Origin: Reinekea thalattae | GTDB lineage: Bacteria > Pseudomonadota > Gammaproteobacteria > Pseudomonadales > Natronospirillaceae | Assembly: GCF_008041945.1 (NCBI RefSeq) | Contig: NZ_VKAD01000002.1 | Span: 124,001-188,000 of the forward strand | Direction: 5' to 3' | Length of the DNA: 64,000 bases | Shown: positions 17,282 through 26,070 of the stretch, in pieces | How positions within the stretch are numbered: the first letter of the stretch is position 1 | Layout of the letters: every line of letters begins with the position of its first letter | Translations under genes and position numbers: made by a program | The notes under the pieces: generated by a model | The model's input: the letters and a program-made list of their open reading frames with translations, nothing else | Database searches by the model: none | Told to the model about the DNA's origin: nothing

Positions 17282-18625
17282 TTACTTAACGGTTTCAGCA
17301 AAACGCTCAAGGTTACGGTTACCGTCAGTTTCGATTGCTTTTAGCATGTCAGCAACAGTGGTTTCACCAGCCATTAGGCGATCCATTTCACGGTAGATAG
17401 ATTCACGTGTTTGAACGTAGAAGCCCATGCGGTAGCCTTTTGTCCACTCGCTGCCGTGTAGGCTAAGCTGTTGGATGCCGACTTCTGCGTCTGGGTTTGC
17501 TGCGTAGTAACCGTCTTTCTTAGCTAGCTCGTAAGCAGCGTTAGTGATAGGTACATAACCCGTTTGCTCGTGCCAGAAGTATTGAGTTTCGGCTTTGGTT
17601 AGGTAGTCAAAAAATGCAGCAACGGCTTTGTATTCTGCATCCGTATGGCCGGCCATAGCGAACAAGGCAGCACCACCAATAAAGGTTGTACCTGGGTTGC
17701 TGTTAACGCTATTCCAGTAAGGAAGGTAAGTAGTGCCGAAGTCAAACTGTGCAGACTGTTTTAGGCCACCGAATGAACCAGAAGAGCCGATCCACATTGC
17801 TACGTCTTGTGCAACGAAAGCGTTTTGGTTGTCGCCCCACGCTTTACCGTAGTAGCCGTAGTAACCCTTGTCTTTCCATTCTTTAACGTGCTCAAAGTGC
17901 ATGGTTAATTCTGGGTTGTTGTACATTAGCTCTGTTGGTAAACCACTGAAGCCGTTGTCTTTATCGGCAATCTGTAGGTTGTGGCGTGAGTGGAAGTTCT
18001 CAAAGAAAATCCAAGGTGTATGCGATTGAGAAAGTGCAATGTGACCTTGTGCTTTTAATTTTTCAGCAGTCATTTCAAACTCTTCCCAAGTTTTAGGCGG
18101 TGTAACACCGGCTTCATCTAGGATCGCTTTGTTGTAGTACAACACTGGCGTTGAGCTGTTGAAAGGCATGCCAATCATTTTGTCGTTAGCGTCAGCATAG
18201 AAGTAACGAACGCCTTGGATGTAATCGGTAATGTCGAAGTCATAACCGTTTTCGGTCATGATATCTTCAACTGATTTTGCCGCGCCTTTAGCGTTGATAA
18301 TTGTCGCCGCGCCAGCATCAAAAATCTGAATAATGTGTGGTGCTTCACCAGAACGGAATGCAGAAATACCCGCCGTAATGGTTTCTTCATAGCTGCCTTT
18401 AAAGATAGGCGTAACAATGAAATCAGATTGAGAAGCGTTAAACTCTTCAGCCATGGCGTTAACGGTTTCACCGAGTGAACCGCCCATTGCATGCCACCAC
18501 TGAACTTCTACAGGACCAGAAGCTTCAGTAGTCGCCGAGTTATTAGAAAGGTTATTGACGACAAAAAAAGCAATCGCTGCGATTACAACAACGCCAGCAA
18601 TGATTGCCTGAATCATTTTGTTCAT
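17282..18625 (-). CDS. ugpB: sn-Glycerol-3-phosphate-binding protein
   Basis: A 447-residue family-1 extracellular solute-binding protein. It matches E. coli UgpB over its length: the WWHAMGGSLGE opening, FKGSYEETITAGISAFRSGEAPHIIQIF, the MPFNSSTPVLYYNKA block and HEQTGYVPITNAAYEL near the C-terminus. It binds glycerol-3-phosphate (and probably glycerophosphodiesters) in the periplasm. The N-terminus (about 4-24) is a hydrophobic helix with no clear Ala-x-Ala site and no lipobox, so the protein may stay membrane-anchored, unlike E. coli UgpB. The Shine-Dalgarno AAGGGG precedes the ATG. It is the first gene of the operon, behind a Pho-box-like promoter. Confidence 0.9.
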   Translation of the reverse strand: MNKMIQAIIAGVVVIAAIAFFVVNNLSNNSATTEASGPVEVQWWHAMGGSLGETVNAMAEEFNASQSDFIVTPIFKGSYEETITAGISAFRSGEAPHIIQIFDAGAATIINAKGAAKSVEDIMTENGYDFDITDYIQGVRYFYADANDKMIGMPFNSSTPVLYYNKAILDEAGVTPPKTWEEFEMTAEKLKAQGHIALSQSHTPWIFFENFHSRHNLQIADKDNGFSGLPTELMYNNPELTMHFEHVKEWKDKGYYGYYGKAWGDNQNAFVAQDVAMWIGSSGSFGGLKQSAQFDFGTTYLPYWNSVNSNPGTTFIGGAALFAMAGHTDAEYKAVAAFFDYLTKAETQYFWHEQTGYVPITNAAYELAKKDGYYAANPDAEVGIQQLSLHGSEWTKGYRMGFYVQTRESIYREMDRLMAGETTVADMLKAIETDGNRNLERFAETVK

Positions 18626-18674
18626 TGGAGAGACCCCTTTGGTTTCTGTTTAGAACTGAATTAACGGAGTCAGC

Positions 18675-18719
18675 AATCTATGAGGTAATTGTGAAAGTTT
18701 CGTGTCAGTATGATGACGA
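18675..18719 (-). promoter_or_regulatory. Pho-box-like promoter of the ugp operon
   Basis: Read on the minus strand, three 7-bp units in 11-bp phase are visible: TCGTCAT (18713-18719), CTGACAC (18702-18708) and CTTTCAC (18691-18697). The spacers are CATA and GAAA. The last 18 bp match about 14 of 18 positions of the E. coli Pho-box consensus. A -10-like TAGATT (18675-18680) follows after 10 bp, the spacing expected when PhoB replaces a -35 element. The ugpB ATG is 49 bp further on. It predicts induction at low phosphate. Confidence 0.7.
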
Positions 18720-19007
18720 TTCGATCGCAGTCACCGAGTCGGCCTGTTACAAATGAATGGCTCATTACGACGTTAGAAGGTAATGGTGAAGGCGATCACG
18801 ACGTGTTTCGCGGCATTCAGCGGCCGCACTTTTCAGCTTGTCTTTTTGATTATATTTATTGGAGAATTATGACAGTTGAGTAAAGATTTAATGAATTGAT
18901 AATTTTAAGCACTGGATTCAACTATTAACTGCCAGCTTATCGTTAGGCATTCGCCATTGCTTATTGAATGTGTGAAATGGACGACGATTGTCGCCCATAT
19001 TTCATTG
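18720..19007. other. Intergenic region between ugp promoter and ABC-2 permease gene
   Basis: Nothing gene-like is seen. Near its right end, about 18973-19003, is an imperfect inverted repeat (GAAATGGACGAC ... GTCGCCCATATTTC) just past the stop of the permease gene at 19008. It may terminate the exporter operon. Confidence 0.4.
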
Positions 19008-20147
19008 CTAGTTGGCTTCAACGGCAGTTGTATTCGCTGATTGCTGCCAGCGCTCAACCACCCAATAGCGGGCCAATAAACCCAAGCTCAACCAAATGAT
19101 GGCATTGCGCCAGCCGATCAGCAACGAGGGTTGATGATCGACATAAGCGACATCAATAAGAGCGTTGACGCCCCAAGTGGATGGCAGCCATTGCGATAAA
19201 TAACTTATCCAATCTTGCATTGCTAAATTAGGCCAGCTTATTCCCGAAATCATCAGCAACGGTACCGACAGCGGTATACACCAAATAAGCGCGGTTTCTT
19301 GTTCTTTAAATGCCGCAGTAACAACCATACCAAAACCAACAGCACCCAAAATAAAGGGCAGCGATACATTTAACAGTGCGGTGGGGTCGCCATTAAATAC
19401 AATGCCTTGATGCGGCAGAATGACGCGGAAAAAGAAAATGATCAGCGCCCAGCCTTGCAAGCTGTATAGGATTAGGTGCGAGGCCCAAACCTTAAGCGGG
19501 TCGCCAACTGGTCGGTTCATCTCAAAACGATAACCCCAATGCATGCCCATTGCCATGACCAGAATTTGATGCACGATCATGACAAATACCGCCGGAACCA
19601 AGTACTGATAGTAACTTGCCTCTTCGTTATAGAGTTTGCTGATGTTTGCAGAAATTGGGCTGGCCGACATGATTGCGCTGATGGCGTTGCCTTCAACCTG
19701 ATAAAAGGTTTTTAGCCGAATGTCGGTATTGATCTGCTGCACCAGACTGGCAAACGCGCCAGCGGCGGTACTGTAGACCAAAAAGTTATCGGTTTTACCA
19801 CCAAAGGGGATATCGACCTGCTGTTGGTGCGCCAGCTTTACGCTGCTGTTTGCCGGAAAGTGAGCAAAAAATTGTGCATCGGGAAACTGTTCAAATTCGG
19901 CTTGATTCGGCTCGCCCGGTAAGACCGCAATTACATCGAGCTTAGGGCTGGCGTCGATCTGAAATATCCAATCGCGACTGGTATCGGAGTTTTCATTATC
20001 CCAAATAATGGTCGGCACTTCGTTAACCACCGCCTGTTCGTAAGGCAGTGGATAAAACATCGAGTAGACAATTGGTACTGCCATTAGGATGGTGAGCACC
20101 CCTTTATGGCGATAAATCCAAGCGCATTCTTGTAAAAAGGTATTCAT
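19008..20147 (-). CDS. ABC-2 type permease, second of a pair
   Basis: A 379-residue YhhJ/YbhR-type ABC-2 membrane protein. An N-terminal helix (about 17-32) is followed by a large periplasmic domain (about 35-170) and then five or six helices, ending in a helix and a short polar tail. It starts 10 bp after the previous permease and has the Shine-Dalgarno AGAGG. Such proteins form the pore of MFP-dependent exporters of drugs or small hydrophobic compounds. It is last in the TolC-HlyD-permease-permease operon. No ATPase is encoded here. The substrate is unknown. Confidence 0.85.
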   Translation of the reverse strand: MNTFLQECAWIYRHKGVLTILMAVPIVYSMFYPLPYEQAVVNEVPTIIWDNENSDTSRDWIFQIDASPKLDVIAVLPGEPNQAEFEQFPDAQFFAHFPANSSVKLAHQQQVDIPFGGKTDNFLVYSTAAGAFASLVQQINTDIRLKTFYQVEGNAISAIMSASPISANISKLYNEEASYYQYLVPAVFVMIVHQILVMAMGMHWGYRFEMNRPVGDPLKVWASHLILYSLQGWALIIFFFRVILPHQGIVFNGDPTALLNVSLPFILGAVGFGMVVTAAFKEQETALIWCIPLSVPLLMISGISWPNLAMQDWISYLSQWLPSTWGVNALIDVAYVDHQPSLLIGWRNAIIWLSLGLLARYWVVERWQQSANTTAVEAN

Positions 20148-20157
20148 TGATAAGCCT

Positions 20158-21327
20158 CTAATGCTGGAACCAAAGATCTTTTTGGTAAATTCTTGGTTTG
20201 AGCGCCACCACCGCCAGTATGCTAAACATTAGGGTGTAGCCAGCCAGTGGTAATAGATAAGGCAGTATGTCGCTCAAGCCTGCTTGCCAATGTAGGATCG
20301 CATTTTGCGATTCCATCAGGCTGGTGATGGGCAAAAATGCACGCCATGCTTGGGCGAACCAGTCCATGTTAAAGGTTGGAAAGGTAATACCGACGAACGA
20401 AAAGGCTGGCGTCGTGTAGAACGCCGCCATACTTAATGCCGTCCGATAGGATTTGCTGATCGCGGTAAAGGTAATGGCGGCGGCTTGATAACACAGCTGG
20501 GTTAACAGACCGGTAAAAATTAAACTGCCAAGCGAAGCATAGGAACCGGCACCGAGCACATTAAAAATATAGATATCAATTGCGATAATCCATAGTGCCA
20601 GTACCAGCGTTGGAATCAGCAACTTGCTGGCCAGTGCCAGCAGTAGATTACTGCCGCTGTGTTCGTACCATTGGGCAACGGTACCATCTTTAAATTCTTT
20701 ACCTAAGGCAATGATGATCACCACGACAACCAACACATGCCAGATGTGCGGCAAAATACTGGCGAGCATAAAGCTTTGGTAATTCAAATAGCTGTTGCCT
20801 AAACGTCGAGCGGTGGCATTCAGTGGTACCGTGTTGGCAATGGCTTGGTCATAACTTTGGCCAGAAACCATAAGGTTGACGGCGCTTTCTTGCAGCGAGT
20901 TACGAATGAGGTTGCTGAGTACTTCGCCAGACAAAATATTACCGAGCATAAAGTTTTGTTGATTGACGTAAGCGTTGACTTCAACCGCTTCACCGGTGGC
21001 GAGCTTACGTTCTAAATCTCTCGGTATCACCATGTAGCCAAAGGTTTCACGCTGATGCAATCGCTTAACGGCATCGTCCGCTTCGGCAAAGACGCGTTCA
21101 AGCTGCACCTTTGGGCTGGAGTCGATACGAAAAATAATATCGCGTGAAGCGGCGGAGTTATCCATATCGACAATGTCCATCGGCACATTGTTGACCACAG
21201 GCACGCTAAATACCGAGGTTAAGCAGATAACGCAAACAGCTGGCAACACTAGCAGCGCACCCCAATAGCTGGGTTGCGTTAATAGTCGTTGCCATTCGCG
21301 TTTAACGCCGGCAATAAATAGTTTCAT
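20158..21327 (-). CDS. ABC-2 type permease, first of a pair
   Basis: A 389-residue ABC-2 permease related to YhhJ/YbhS. The N-terminal REWQRLLTQPSYWGALLVLP leads into helix 1; a periplasmic domain with SAASRDIIFRIDSSP follows, then a helix bundle from about 195 to 380. The start overlaps the HlyD gene by 4 bp (ATGA type), so the two are translationally coupled. It is similar in build to the next permease, and the two probably form a heterodimer. Confidence 0.85.
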   Translation of the reverse strand: MKLFIAGVKREWQRLLTQPSYWGALLVLPAVCVICLTSVFSVPVVNNVPMDIVDMDNSAASRDIIFRIDSSPKVQLERVFAEADDAVKRLHQRETFGYMVIPRDLERKLATGEAVEVNAYVNQQNFMLGNILSGEVLSNLIRNSLQESAVNLMVSGQSYDQAIANTVPLNATARRLGNSYLNYQSFMLASILPHIWHVLVVVVIIIALGKEFKDGTVAQWYEHSGSNLLLALASKLLIPTLVLALWIIAIDIYIFNVLGAGSYASLGSLIFTGLLTQLCYQAAAITFTAISKSYRTALSMAAFYTTPAFSFVGITFPTFNMDWFAQAWRAFLPITSLMESQNAILHWQAGLSDILPYLLPLAGYTLMFSILAVVALKPRIYQKDLWFQH

Positions 21328-22310
21328 CGGGCAGCCTTGGGTAGCTCAATGATGGCAGACATTCCGGCACGCCAGTTGTCGTCGATCATGGCTGGGCGAG
21401 CGCGAACTTCGAAGGTTTTTAAATCGTAATCGCCTGGTTTAGACGCACGCCAAGTAGCGTAGCTGCCCATGCTCGATACGTAATAAACCGTAAACTCGAC
21501 TTCTTTATCAAACGCTGGCAAGTAGGCGTTGAATTGGCTGCCTTTGGTAAAGAAAGAGAGCTGGTCTTCCGTTAGATGAAAGCGAATGTACGCCTGTTGC
21601 ATGTCGATCAATGTCACCACAGGGAAGCCAGCTGGTGCGATTTCGCCTTCATTAATTAAGATGGAGGTCACTTCGCCAGCGTCGGTTGCGCTGATGCGAG
21701 TTTCGTCGATGGCTGCTTGTACTTCTGCTAGCTGGCCTTGAGCGGCTTTTAAGTCACTTTCGGCGGCTTCTTTGAGTTCTTCTTCGGTGCCTTTTAACGC
21801 TAACTGGTATTGCTCTTGCGCCGCTTCAAGTAAGTATTGGGATGATTGCGCCTGTGCTTGTGCTTCATCGAGTTTTTGTTCTGAAACCAGACCGTCGTCG
21901 TATAAATTTTGTAACCGCGCCAGTGATTTTTGCGCCAATTCTGCACCGGCTTGAGCGCGCAGCATGCTGTCTTTGGCAATGGCGACTTCTTCTGCACGAG
22001 CGCCTCGATTGGCTCTGGCCTTCATGGCTTGTTTTGCTTCGATTAGTGCTTGCACCTGAGTCAGCTTGGCGTCGATTTCTGGGCTGTCGAGAGTGAAGAC
22101 TAAATCACCCGGCGCCAATACATCACCTTCTTCGACTTCGATAGAGCCAACACGGCCAGCGATTTTCGCGCTGATACGTAATTCTGGTGCATCAAAGTGA
22201 GCCTGAATCACATCCGCGCTATTTCGAGTCTGAGTAAAATAGCCGAAGCAGATAAAGCCTAAAAGGGCGATTAAATAAATGATGGTTATCGTGCGAGTTG
22301 GACGTTTCAT
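21324..22310 (-). CDS. HlyD-family membrane fusion protein
   Basis: A 328-residue periplasmic adaptor. An N-terminal anchor helix (about 5-23) precedes a biotinyl-lipoyl-like part (DAPELRISAKIAGRVGSIEVEEGDVLAPGDLVFTL), a long coiled-coil hairpin (about 75-195, Ala/Gln/Glu-rich) and beta-barrel strands (DAGEVTSILINEGEIAPAGFPVV). It links the inner-membrane permeases to the outer-membrane channel encoded just upstream. It resembles YhiI/YbhG. Operon position and the 27-bp gap to the TolC gene support a tripartite exporter. Confidence 0.88.
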   Translation of the reverse strand: MKRPTRTITIIYLIALLGFICFGYFTQTRNSADVIQAHFDAPELRISAKIAGRVGSIEVEEGDVLAPGDLVFTLDSPEIDAKLTQVQALIEAKQAMKARANRGARAEEVAIAKDSMLRAQAGAELAQKSLARLQNLYDDGLVSEQKLDEAQAQAQSSQYLLEAAQEQYQLALKGTEEELKEAAESDLKAAQGQLAEVQAAIDETRISATDAGEVTSILINEGEIAPAGFPVVTLIDMQQAYIRFHLTEDQLSFFTKGSQFNAYLPAFDKEVEFTVYYVSSMGSYATWRASKPGDYDLKTFEVRARPAMIDDNWRAGMSAIIELPKAAR

Positions 22311-22337
22311 AATTTATCTCTGTAATTCGAAGTCAGG

Positions 22338-23693
22338 TTATTGTTGCGTGCTGGCAGTAATGGGTAAGCCTTGCAAGAGCGATAAGAAGCGTTCGGTATC
22401 ACCGGTCAGCGCAGCAAGCTGAGCCAGTGCGGTGTAGTAGTCGTACAGCGCTTTGTGGCTTTCTAATTCGATGCCGGTCACGATCAGCTGGGCATCAATT
22501 TCATCCAAGGCGGTACTGACACCCTGAATAAAAGCCTTTTCTTGCAAGCGTAGGTTTTCATCGGCCAGCTCTTTGCTGGACTGTAACGACAAATAGGCAT
22601 TGCGTGCGTTATCGACAGCCAGCAGTGATTGGGTGGTATAAAGTGATAGATCGCGCATCAGCTGTTGCGATTTAAGATCGGCCGACGTGGTTAACATCTG
22701 ATAGCTGCGAATGGTGGCGTTGCGATTGCCGCCGCCAAACAGCTTCCACTGTAACTGTGCGCCGACAACCCATTCAGGTTCTAACTCGGTTAGGTCATCG
22801 CGTGCTAATTCAGTCATGCCAAACAACGCAACGGTCGGTAGACGATCGCCTTTGCTGGCTTTAATTCCAGCATCGGCTTTATCTCGCTTAGCGGCAACTT
22901 GTGCCAATAGAGGTGAGCGTTGCAAAACCTGTTCGGTAATTTCGGCTTGATCGGGCAGAGGGATTTCTACATAGCTGAGCGATTGGCTTGGCGCTGCGAC
23001 TTCTGAACGGAACAGAGCCTGATAAGCCGCGCTGGCCAGCGTGTAGTCGTCGTTGGCTTTTTGCCATTCTCGTTTCGCCTTGTCGCGCTCTACTTGCGAT
23101 TGCAAACGTTCGGTGTGGGCAATGCTGCCTTCTTGCTCCATGCGAATGGCGCGGTCGAGGTGTTTTTGTAGATTGTCGTAAGCCAGTTTACGCGTCGCTA
23201 AATTTTGCTGCGCTAACTCGACACCCAAATAGCGGCTAATGTAAGTGCTGAACAGCTGGTCTTCTATCTGCTGTTTTTTGGCAATGTTTTCGGCGATGTC
23301 GGCAAGTTCTGAGTCGATGCCCGCGCTGATTTTTCCGCCGGTATAAATTGGCAAGCTGACGGTCAGTTCTGTGTCCCAATAAGCTTGGTCTTGGATGTCG
23401 AAATCCATTGTGCTGCCTGGTACACCTGTTAGCGCACTTAGATCCATCGACAACGAAATGTCATCGTCTAAATAGTTGTATTGGCTGGTAAAGTTCACCG
23501 TCGGTAGGCGACGGGCTTTGGCGTTCTCAAGCTGCGCCTGTTCAGAATCGATTACCTTTTGCTGCGATGCTAAATCACCGTTTTCTTGCAGCAATAAATT
23601 CCAATGTTCGCTGATTAGGCTGTTGGCATGAGAGGGGGCTATTTGTAAAAAAATAAAGACCGCAAAACCAAGCGATCGAATCTGCAACGACAT
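22338..23693 (-). CDS. TolC-family outer-membrane efflux protein
   Basis: A 451-residue outer-membrane factor with a signal peptide (about 1-23, cleavage after SHA). It has two OEP repeats, each a pair of long helices with short beta hairpins (LENAKARRLPTVNFTSQYNY; AGIKASKGDRLPTVALFGM), and the WKLFGGGNR strand before the second helix pair. It forms the trimeric exit channel. It is first in the operon with the adaptor and two permeases. The Shine-Dalgarno GGAG lies 5 bp before the ATG. Confidence 0.9.
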   Translation of the reverse strand: MSLQIRSLGFAVFIFLQIAPSHANSLISEHWNLLLQENGDLASQQKVIDSEQAQLENAKARRLPTVNFTSQYNYLDDDISLSMDLSALTGVPGSTMDFDIQDQAYWDTELTVSLPIYTGGKISAGIDSELADIAENIAKKQQIEDQLFSTYISRYLGVELAQQNLATRKLAYDNLQKHLDRAIRMEQEGSIAHTERLQSQVERDKAKREWQKANDDYTLASAAYQALFRSEVAAPSQSLSYVEIPLPDQAEITEQVLQRSPLLAQVAAKRDKADAGIKASKGDRLPTVALFGMTELARDDLTELEPEWVVGAQLQWKLFGGGNRNATIRSYQMLTTSADLKSQQLMRDLSLYTTQSLLAVDNARNAYLSLQSSKELADENLRLQEKAFIQGVSTALDEIDAQLIVTGIELESHKALYDYYTALAQLAALTGDTERFLSLLQGLPITASTQQ

Positions 23694-23911
23694 CCTAACT
23701 CCTTATTACTGCTGAATGCTTAAGTAGGTTGTTCTTTTCTTGGACATTTCAAGGCTGTGTAGCGATGATTTAAAGGTATTAAAAGACGGCGGCCATAATA
23801 CGGGCACTGTCGTTTATGTTAATTGATTCTAAGCAATGGAATGATAGGCCAATAGTCATACTAATTTAAGCAATGTTGATAAGCATAAAGGGCCCGATGT
23901 TTTCGTTTAGC

Positions 23912-24193
23912 TTAGTTATCTGACGGATCTGTAGGCACAAAGCCTTCAATGCTGTCGACTTCTTCGCCGTTGAGGAATTTATTCATCTGTTCCATTAGAT
24001 ACTTACGGGCGCTTGGGTCGGTAACGGTTAATTGCTTTTCGTTAATTAGCCGAGTTTGATGCTCTTGCCATTCGCTCCATGCCTGTTTTGAAACCGACTG
24101 ATAAATTTCTAAGCCTTTAGGGCCGGGAAAGGGCGGTTTTTCTAAACCGGGTAGTTCTTTTTTATAGCGTTGGCAGTTCACTAGATGGCTCAT
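23912..24193 (-). CDS. yggX: YggX, Fe(II)-trafficking/oxidative-damage protein
   Basis: A 93-residue protein matching YggX: NCQRYKKELPGLEKPPFPGPKG with the conserved C7, WSEWQEHQTRLINEKQLT and the YLMEQMNKFL helix. YggX protects iron-sulfur clusters and lowers labile iron damage. Length is normal (about 91). In many gammaproteobacteria it follows mutY; here it stands alone between the exporter operon and the dual-ATPase gene. Confidence 0.95.
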   Translation of the reverse strand: MSHLVNCQRYKKELPGLEKPPFPGPKGLEIYQSVSKQAWSEWQEHQTRLINEKQLTVTDPSARKYLMEQMNKFLNGEEVDSIEGFVPTDPSDN

Positions 24194-24395
24194 TAAAACG
24201 ACGACCTATTTAAAAATTCGGCCTAAGTATCGCGCACTTTTCATGGTGAGTGAAGGAAGTGGCATTATAACCTTTCAATCATTCGCAGTTTTATTGAGCC
24301 TCTTTTATGAGGTCTTTTTTATTAGGCTTTTTTTATTAGGTTTAGTGATGAAGTCGTGATTCGTTTAATGTGACATGTACAGCGCAGATAAAAAT

Positions 24396-24424
24396 CGATT
24401 GCTTTGGCATGGCCAAAGCAATCG
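24396..24424 (-). terminator. Terminator of the dual-ATPase gene
   Basis: A 13-bp perfect stem (24396-24408 with 24412-24424) and an ATG loop. On the minus strand it is followed by ATTTTTAT. It ends 29 bp past the stop of the gene at 24454. Confidence 0.88.
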
Positions 24425-24453
24425 TTCACAACGATTGATCAAGGCTATCGATC

Positions 24454-26070
24454 TTAGGCGCTTTCGGCCAAGTCTAAATCGAATGAAGCGTTGATCAATG
24501 TTTTGGTGTAATCGTGTTGTGGTTTTTCGAAAATTTCTTGTGCTGTACCTTGCTCAAGTACTTCACCGTTTTTCATCACCAGAACGCGATCGGACAGTGC
24601 TTTAACAACACTTAAATCATGGCTGATAAACAAGAAACCGATCTGGTGGTTTTTCTGAATTTCACGCAACAAATCAATCACTGTTAATTGTACTGAACGG
24701 TCCAGCGCTGAAGTTGGTTCGTCTAACACAATGAACGACGGCTCTAGAATCAGTGCGCGAGCAATCGCGATACGCTGACGTTGACCACCAGAAAATTCGT
24801 GAGGGTAACGGTTGATCATCGCAGGGTCTAAACGGACTTCTTCTAGCGCTTTACGTGCACGAGTCAGGCGCTCAGCTTTAGAAAGTTCTGGGTAATGTAC
24901 GGTTAAACCTTCAGAGATGATTTCACCAACGTTCATACGTGGCGAGAGCGAACCGTAAGGGTCTTGGAAAACAATTTGGATGTCTTTTTTCAGAGCCAGC
25001 TTTTGCTTGTTGCTTAGTTTGCTTAAGTCTTGGCCTTTAAATAGAACTTCGCCAGTGCTTGGTAATAGACCAATGAGTGCACGGCCTAGAGTCGATTTAC
25101 CAGAACCCGATTCGCCAACAACACCTAAGGTTTCGCCCTGTTTTAGATCCAGAGAGATGCCTTTAACTGCATCAAAGTAGATATCTTTACGGCCTAAGAA
25201 GCTGGATTTAACTAGGTATTGAACCTTCACGTCTTTGGCGTTGAGTAATTCTTTATCGGTTGTCACGCTTGGGTCTTTCATGCCAGAAGGTACTGAATTA
25301 ATCAGCATCTTGGTGTATTCGTGCTCAGGGTTTTCAAATACTTCTTTGGTGATGCCAGTTTCAACCACTTCACCTAAACGCATAACAATAACGCGGTCAG
25401 CAAAATGCTTCACCACACCTAGATCGTGGGTGATAAACAGGATCGACATGCCGATTTTTTTCTGAATCTCTTGGATCAGGTTTAGCACTTCCATCTGCAC
25501 GGTAACGTCCAGAGCGGTAGTCGGTTCATCGGCAATAAGAATATCTGGTTCGTTGATCAACGCCATTGCGATCATGATGCGCTGTAGCTGACCGCCAGAA
25601 AACTCATGTGGGTATTTAGTGAAAGCCTTTTCTGGCATCGGTAACTGAACCAGTTCAAACAACTCAAGCACACGCGCTTTGGCCTGTTTTTTACTGATGT
25701 CGCGCTGGTGCGTGGTAATGGCTTCGGCAACCTGTTCACCTACTCGCAGGTAAGGGTTTAATGAGGTCATCGGCTCTTGGAAGATCATACCGATACGGTT
25801 GCCACGGAAGCCGCACATTTGTTTTTCCGATAAATCGAGCACCGATTCACCGTTATAAAGGATTTCTGATTCTTCAGAGACAGAGCCATTGGGCGGCAGA
25901 ATACGCATGATCGCGCCGGTAGAAACCGATTTGCCTGAGCCTGACTCGCCGACGATGGCAAGCGTTTCGCCCTTTTCTAGCGAGAAGCTGACATCTTTTA
26001 CTGCGTTGAAAATACCGTCGTTGGTTGCAAAGGAGACAGATAAATTATTAACACTTAATAGGGATGACAT
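24454..26070 (-). CDS. Dual-domain oligopeptide/dipeptide ABC ATPase
   Basis: A 538-residue fusion of OppD- and OppF-like ATPases, like YejF or GsiA. The first cassette has Walker A GESGSGKSVS (about 41-50) and signature FSGGQLQRIMIAM; the second has GESGSGKSTLG (about 319-329) and FSGGQRQRIAIAR. EPTTALDVT and EPTSALDRS are the two Walker B/D-loop regions. It stands alone with its own terminator, next to no permease. The oppABC genes at 46.4-50.1 kb lack an ATPase, so this protein is the likely energiser; that pairing is inference. Confidence 0.88.
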   Translation of the reverse strand: MSSLLSVNNLSVSFATNDGIFNAVKDVSFSLEKGETLAIVGESGSGKSVSTGAIMRILPPNGSVSEESEILYNGESVLDLSEKQMCGFRGNRIGMIFQEPMTSLNPYLRVGEQVAEAITTHQRDISKKQAKARVLELFELVQLPMPEKAFTKYPHEFSGGQLQRIMIAMALINEPDILIADEPTTALDVTVQMEVLNLIQEIQKKIGMSILFITHDLGVVKHFADRVIVMRLGEVVETGITKEVFENPEHEYTKMLINSVPSGMKDPSVTTDKELLNAKDVKVQYLVKSSFLGRKDIYFDAVKGISLDLKQGETLGVVGESGSGKSTLGRALIGLLPSTGEVLFKGQDLSKLSNKQKLALKKDIQIVFQDPYGSLSPRMNVGEIISEGLTVHYPELSKAERLTRARKALEEVRLDPAMINRYPHEFSGGQRQRIAIARALILEPSFIVLDEPTSALDRSVQLTVIDLLREIQKNHQIGFLFISHDLSVVKALSDRVLVMKNGEVLEQGTAQEIFEKPQHDYTKTLINASFDLDLAESA

